Origin: Terriglobales bacterium | GTDB taxonomy: Bacteria > Acidobacteriota > Terriglobia > Terriglobales > Acidobacteriaceae | Reading direction: 5' to 3' | Assembly (NCBI GenBank): GCA_035691485.1 | Contig: DASSIZ010000013.1 | Coordinates: forward strand, 62,001 to 126,000 | DNA length: 64,000 nt | Shown: positions 60,500 to 64,000 of the stretch, one piece after another | Position numbering within the stretch: position 1 is the stretch's first letter | Layout of the letters: every line of letters starts with the position of its first letter | The notes under the pieces: generated by a model | The model's input: the letters and a program-made list of their open reading frames with translations, nothing else | Told to the model about the DNA's origin: nothing | Database searches by the model: none | Made by a program: the position numbers and the translations under genes

Positions 60500-63349
60500 T
60501 TGCCCGCACGCAGGAAATCCACGAAGAATGCAGAGCAGACCACGATTGCCGTGGCCGAGCCCGTGTCCGCGCCGGAGAAGACCCGGGTCGCAGACACGCG
60601 CCACACCGTCGCGAAGCCACGCATTTTCCTGATTGATGCCATGTCGTTCATCTTCCGCGCCTATCACGCCATGGCGCGGCAGCGGCCGATGTCGACCCGA
60701 ACCGGCATTCCTACCAGCGCCACCTATGTCTTCACCAACATGCTGCTCAAGCTGGTGAAGGACTTTGCGCCCGAGTATCGCGCCGCTGTCTTCGACGTGG
60801 CCGCGCCCACCTTCCGCGACCAGCAGGCGGCGCAGATGTCCGCCGTCGGAAAGTTCGACCTCAAGACACAGAGCTTCCAGACCATCGAGTATGCCGGATA
60901 CAAAGCGCAGCGAGTGGAGATGCCGGCGGACCTGGCACAGCAGATTCCCTACATCCGACGCCTGCTGGAGGCGTATCGCATTCCCATCCTCGAGATGCCG
61001 GGCTACGAAGCCGACGACGTGATCGGCACTCTTGCCCGCCAGGCAGCGGAGCAGGCGCACCGCGTTTACGTAGTTTCCAGCGATAAGGACATGCTGCAGC
61101 TGGTCAACGAAAAGATCTGCGTTCTGAATCCACCCAAGGATAACCTGCTGTGCGATGCCGCCAAGGTGGAAGAAATACTGGGGGTGCCGCCGGAGCGCGT
61201 GGTCGACGTCATGGCGCTGCGCGGAGACACGATCGACAATATTCCCGGCGCTCCCGGCATCGGCGACAAAGGTTCGGTGGACATCATCCGGCGCTTCGGG
61301 TCGGTGGAGAACGCGCTGGAACACGCCGCCGAAGTCGAAAAAAAGAGCTATCGCGAATCGCTGCAGAATTACCGCGAGCAGATTCTCTGGTCCAAGCGGC
61401 TGGTCACCATCGATGCCAACGTGCCGGTCACGCTCGAACTGGAGCCGATGCGCGCCGTCGATCCGGACGCCGCCGCCTGTCGCGAGCTGTTCACGGAACT
61501 GGAATTCAACGCGCTGTTGAAGGAATTTCTGCCCTCGGGCGTCGAGCTTGGCGAAACCGACTACCGCGAAGCGGAATCCGCCGCCGATGTGGAGCGGGTC
61601 CTGAAAGCGCTGAGCGAAGACGCGCCGCTGGCGCTCGCCGTGGAGGTGGAGGCGGGTCGGGCGAACACGCCCGCCGCCGAGCCGGAGGAAGTCGAAGAGG
61701 ACGAAACGGCGCCGTTGCCGCTCACCGCCGCCGTTCCGGAAGCGCGCAAGGCGGACAAGCTTGCCATCTCCGCGGCGCCGGGCCAGGCGCTGTCGATCAC
61801 GCTCGATGACGGGGCGGCGTCGGCGCGGCTGAAGAAGGCGCTCGCCGATCCCAAAACTCCCAAGGCAATTCACGATTACAAGGCCGCCTTGCACGCGCTC
61901 TCGGGCTGGCCCGATCAATTGCACCACGCGGTCCGGCTCTCGGCAGTCGAGCACGACCCGATGCTGTACTCCTACCTTCTCGATCCGACGTACTCCAACC
62001 ACGAACTGGCGCAGGTGGCGTTGCGGCACTTCAACCTGAAGCTGAGCGGGTCGGTGGCGGAAGCGGCCGACATCACCGGCCGCTTGGCGTCTTCCCTGGT
62101 CGAAAAAGTGGAGCAGGCGGGGCTGAAGAAACTCTACGCGGAGATCGATCTCCCCCTCGTGCCGGTGCTGGCGCGCATGGAAGATGCCGGAGTCAAGATC
62201 GATTGCGATGTGCTCGCCGAGATGTCCCAGCGCCTGGACCGCGACTGCCAGTCGGTGGCGCGCAAGATCCACGCGCTTGCCGGCCAGGAGTTCAACATCA
62301 ATTCTCCCCGCCAGCTTGGGGACGTGCTGTTCAACAAACTGAACCTGCCGAAACCGGTGAAGTACGGAAAGGGCAAGACCATCTCCACCGCGGTAGACGT
62401 GCTGCAGGACCTGGCGGCGGAGCACGAGGTTCCGCGGCTGGTGCTGGAATACCGCCAGCTTTCCAAGCTGAAGTCCACTTACGTTGACGCGCTCCCGGCA
62501 CTGCTCAACCACTGCACGCGCCGCCTGCATACCACGTTCGATCCCACCAACACCGCGACCGGGCGGCTGTCGTCCAGGAATCCAAACTTGCAGAACATTC
62601 CCATCCGGACTGAGTTGGGGCGCGAGATACGAGCCGCCTTCATCGCCGAGCCGGGATGCGTGCTGCTGGCCGCCGACTACTCGCAGATCGAGTTGCGGCT
62701 GCTGGCGCATTTCTCCGAAGACGCGCTGCTGGTCGAGGCCTTCCGCCGCGGCGACGACATCCATACCCTGACCGCATCGCAGGTATTCGGCGTGCCGCCA
62801 CTGATGGTCAATTCCGAGCATCGCCGCCGCGCCAAGGTGGTGAACTTCGGCATCGTATACGGGCTTTCCGCCTTCGGGCTGTCGCAGACGCTGGGCATCG
62901 AGCCGAAAGAAGCCAAGGCTTACATCGAGGCGTACTTTGAGAAGTACGCCGCCGTGCGGCGCTGGCTCGACCGCACCGTCGAACAGGCGCGGCGCGAGCA
63001 GAAGGTGAGCACGCTGTTTGGGCGCGTGCGGCCGATTCCCGATATCTTGAGCAAGAACTCCAACTTGCGCGGATTCGCTGAGCGGACCGCCATGAACACG
63101 CCGCTGCAGGGCACCGCCGCCGACCTGATCAAGATCGCAATGATCCGCATCGACCGCGAACTGCGGCAGCGCCAGCTGCGATCGCGCATGCTGCTGCAGG
63201 TGCACGACGAACTGGTCTTCGAGGCGCCGCAAGAGGAGACAGAAATCCTGCGTGCCCTGGTCCGCGAGCAGATGGAGCAGGTACAACCGCTCAAGGTTCC
63301 GCTGCTGGTGGAAATCGGTGTCGGCAAGAACTGGCGCGACCTGGAATAA
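60500..63349 (+). CDS. polA: DNA polymerase I, proofreading domain inactive
   Basis: A 949-residue Pol I for Okazaki-fragment processing and repair. 5'-nuclease domain about 40-330 (IFLIDAMSFIFRAYHA, GYEADDVIGTLA, SSDKDMLQLV). The 3'-5' exonuclease domain (about 370-550) has lost its metal ligands (see findings) and carries an acidic insert. Polymerase domain from about 640: ATGRLSSRNPNLQNIPIR, LLAADYSQIELRLLAHFS (motif A), RRRAKVVNFGIVYGLSAFGLSQ (motif B), LLQVHDELVFEAP (motif C). The start is probably TTG 60500; no in-frame ATG precedes the nuclease domain. Single gene. Confidence 0.96.
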   Translation: MPARRKSTKNAEQTTIAVAEPVSAPEKTRVADTRHTVAKPRIFLIDAMSFIFRAYHAMARQRPMSTRTGIPTSATYVFTNMLLKLVKDFAPEYRAAVFDVAAPTFRDQQAAQMSAVGKFDLKTQSFQTIEYAGYKAQRVEMPADLAQQIPYIRRLLEAYRIPILEMPGYEADDVIGTLARQAAEQAHRVYVVSSDKDMLQLVNEKICVLNPPKDNLLCDAAKVEEILGVPPERVVDVMALRGDTIDNIPGAPGIGDKGSVDIIRRFGSVENALEHAAEVEKKSYRESLQNYREQILWSKRLVTIDANVPVTLELEPMRAVDPDAAACRELFTELEFNALLKEFLPSGVELGETDYREAESAADVERVLKALSEDAPLALAVEVEAGRANTPAAEPEEVEEDETAPLPLTAAVPEARKADKLAISAAPGQALSITLDDGAASARLKKALADPKTPKAIHDYKAALHALSGWPDQLHHAVRLSAVEHDPMLYSYLLDPTYSNHELAQVALRHFNLKLSGSVAEAADITGRLASSLVEKVEQAGLKKLYAEIDLPLVPVLARMEDAGVKIDCDVLAEMSQRLDRDCQSVARKIHALAGQEFNINSPRQLGDVLFNKLNLPKPVKYGKGKTISTAVDVLQDLAAEHEVPRLVLEYRQLSKLKSTYVDALPALLNHCTRRLHTTFDPTNTATGRLSSRNPNLQNIPIRTELGREIRAAFIAEPGCVLLAADYSQIELRLLAHFSEDALLVEAFRRGDDIHTLTASQVFGVPPLMVNSEHRRRAKVVNFGIVYGLSAFGLSQTLGIEPKEAKAYIEAYFEKYAAVRRWLDRTVEQARREQKVSTLFGRVRPIPDILSKNSNLRGFAERTAMNTPLQGTAADLIKIAMIRIDRELRQRQLRSRMLLQVHDELVFEAPQEETEILRALVREQMEQVQPLKVPLLVEIGVGKNWRDLE

Positions 63350-63361
63350 AGCGCGCCCTGC

Positions 63362-64000
63362 CTATTTTGCGTTTGGCGCCGCCGGTTGGGGCGTTGCCGA
63401 AGCGATCCTCTGCTCCACGTCCTTCAGCATTGCGCGGGCCCCCTCCGCGTCCGTTCCCGAGCTTTCATATGCCAGGAACGAGCGCAGCTGTTCCGCGGCA
63501 CCCGCATAATCGTTGCGCCGGATCAGGATATTCGCCAACAGGTAATCGATCCGCGGCAGGCGGTGTTGTGAGTCAAGCCGGCGAGCCGCCCGGGCGTTCT
63601 TTTCGGCGACGTCGAGCTTGTTCAGGTTATAGTTCGCGACCGCGTTATAAAAATAGGCAATGGGAAACTGATAAGCGTTGAGCGCCAGCGCGCGTTCGCT
63701 GAAGTTGGCCGTCGCGTTCCAATCCTGCTCTCGCGCCGAGAGGATCGTCATCCCGAAGTACGGCAGAAGGTAGCGGCTGTCAGCGTCCATGGCGCGCTGG
63801 TACAGCTTTTTCGCTTCCTCGTTCTGCCCCTTTTCGACGTCAAGGTCCGCCAGGTGCGCAAGCGCCTCAGCGTACGTGGGGTAAACCTCGATTGCCTTGT
63901 TGAACTCAGAAGCTGCTTCGTCCTTTTTGCCTTTCTTCAGCAGGCTCTGCCCATGCTCGAAGGCTTTTTTCGCCTCTTTCGGCGCCTTGAACGAGGTGGC
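63362..64000 (-). CDS. Tetratricopeptide-repeat protein, C-terminal part (partial)
   Basis: At least 212 residues, open at the right edge (the frame continues through 64000) and ending TAG at 63362. TPR units in order: FEHGQSLLKKGKKDEAASEFNKAIEVYPTYAEALAHLADLDVEKGQNEEAKKLYQRAMDAD, FSERALALNAYQFPIAYFYNAVANYNLNKLDVAEKNARAARRLD, then YLLANILIRRNDYAGAAEQLRSFL. The C-terminal tail is Ala/Pro-rich. The N-terminus is outside the window, so export cannot be judged. Convergent with polA. Confidence 0.85.
   Translation of the reverse strand, partial: ATSFKAPKEAKKAFEHGQSLLKKGKKDEAASEFNKAIEVYPTYAEALAHLADLDVEKGQNEEAKKLYQRAMDADSRYLLPYFGMTILSAREQDWNATANFSERALALNAYQFPIAYFYNAVANYNLNKLDVAEKNARAARRLDSQHRLPRIDYLLANILIRRNDYAGAAEQLRSFLAYESSGTDAEGARAMLKDVEQRIASATPQPAAPNAK

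Noticed and set aside
60416-63286. Very long antisense open frame over polA
   Set aside because: It mirrors the GC-rich codon pattern of polA and shows no protein family features; similar antisense frames cover gyrB and der.

Overview
The window looks like an origin-proximal stretch of a chromosome from an acidobacterium of the Terriglobia/Koribacter type. The evidence is a VWFA-domain protein start of the acidobacterial type at the left edge, a Pkn-type kinase fused to a TolB-like propeller, several PilZ proteins, high G+C codon use, AGGAGG-type ribosome sites and many short dispersed palindromes between genes. I see no transposase, CRISPR array, rRNA or tRNA gene.

The landmark is the replication-origin cluster. 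On the minus strand, reading away from the origin, lie rpmH, rnpA, yidD, yidC, a KhpB/Jag-like gene and mnmE, then further out an HU gene, rsmG, der, an M13 peptidase and selD. On the plus strand lie dnaA, dnaN, mscL, two small membrane-protein genes and gyrB. The best oriC candidate is the dnaA-dnaN gap (about 28.10-28.55 kb), which has DnaA-box-like sites and an AT-rich tract. recF, often found between dnaN and gyrB, is not there.

Left arm (0-25 kb): envelope and stress genes (beta-barrel protein, OmpA-like protein, ogt, ECF sigma factor with a tiny membrane partner), regulators (PilZ, STAS), rhodanese and DinB/YfiT genes, and selD. The selD reading frame contains an in-frame UGA at the catalytic position followed by a SECIS-like hairpin, so the cell probably decodes selenocysteine. 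DinG-type helicase, RsmG, HU and GTPase genes follow.

Right arm (34-64 kb): a DUF4349 protein; a chorismate mutase gene preceded by what reads as a complete Phe/Tyr transcription attenuator (promoter, 29-codon leader peptide, pause hairpin, antiterminator and terminator); lpxC, a receiver-PilZ protein, folK and ruvA; a large Ser/Thr kinase; a TPR protein; pnuC; a TauE/DUF1634/YeiH anion-transport group; a radical SAM protein; tdh-kbl for threonine breakdown to glycine and acetyl-CoA; an M28B peptidase; a pepE-cyclodeaminase-chrA operon divergent from a cysteine dioxygenase gene; polA; and a TPR gene running off the right edge.

The observations most worth pursuing are the Phe/Tyr attenuator, the selenocysteine SelD, a candidate three-way-junction RNA upstream of gyrB, a Gly-to-Asp change in the MnmE P-loop, and dispersed repeats that have become part of coding sequences (mnmE, der, yidD, folK).
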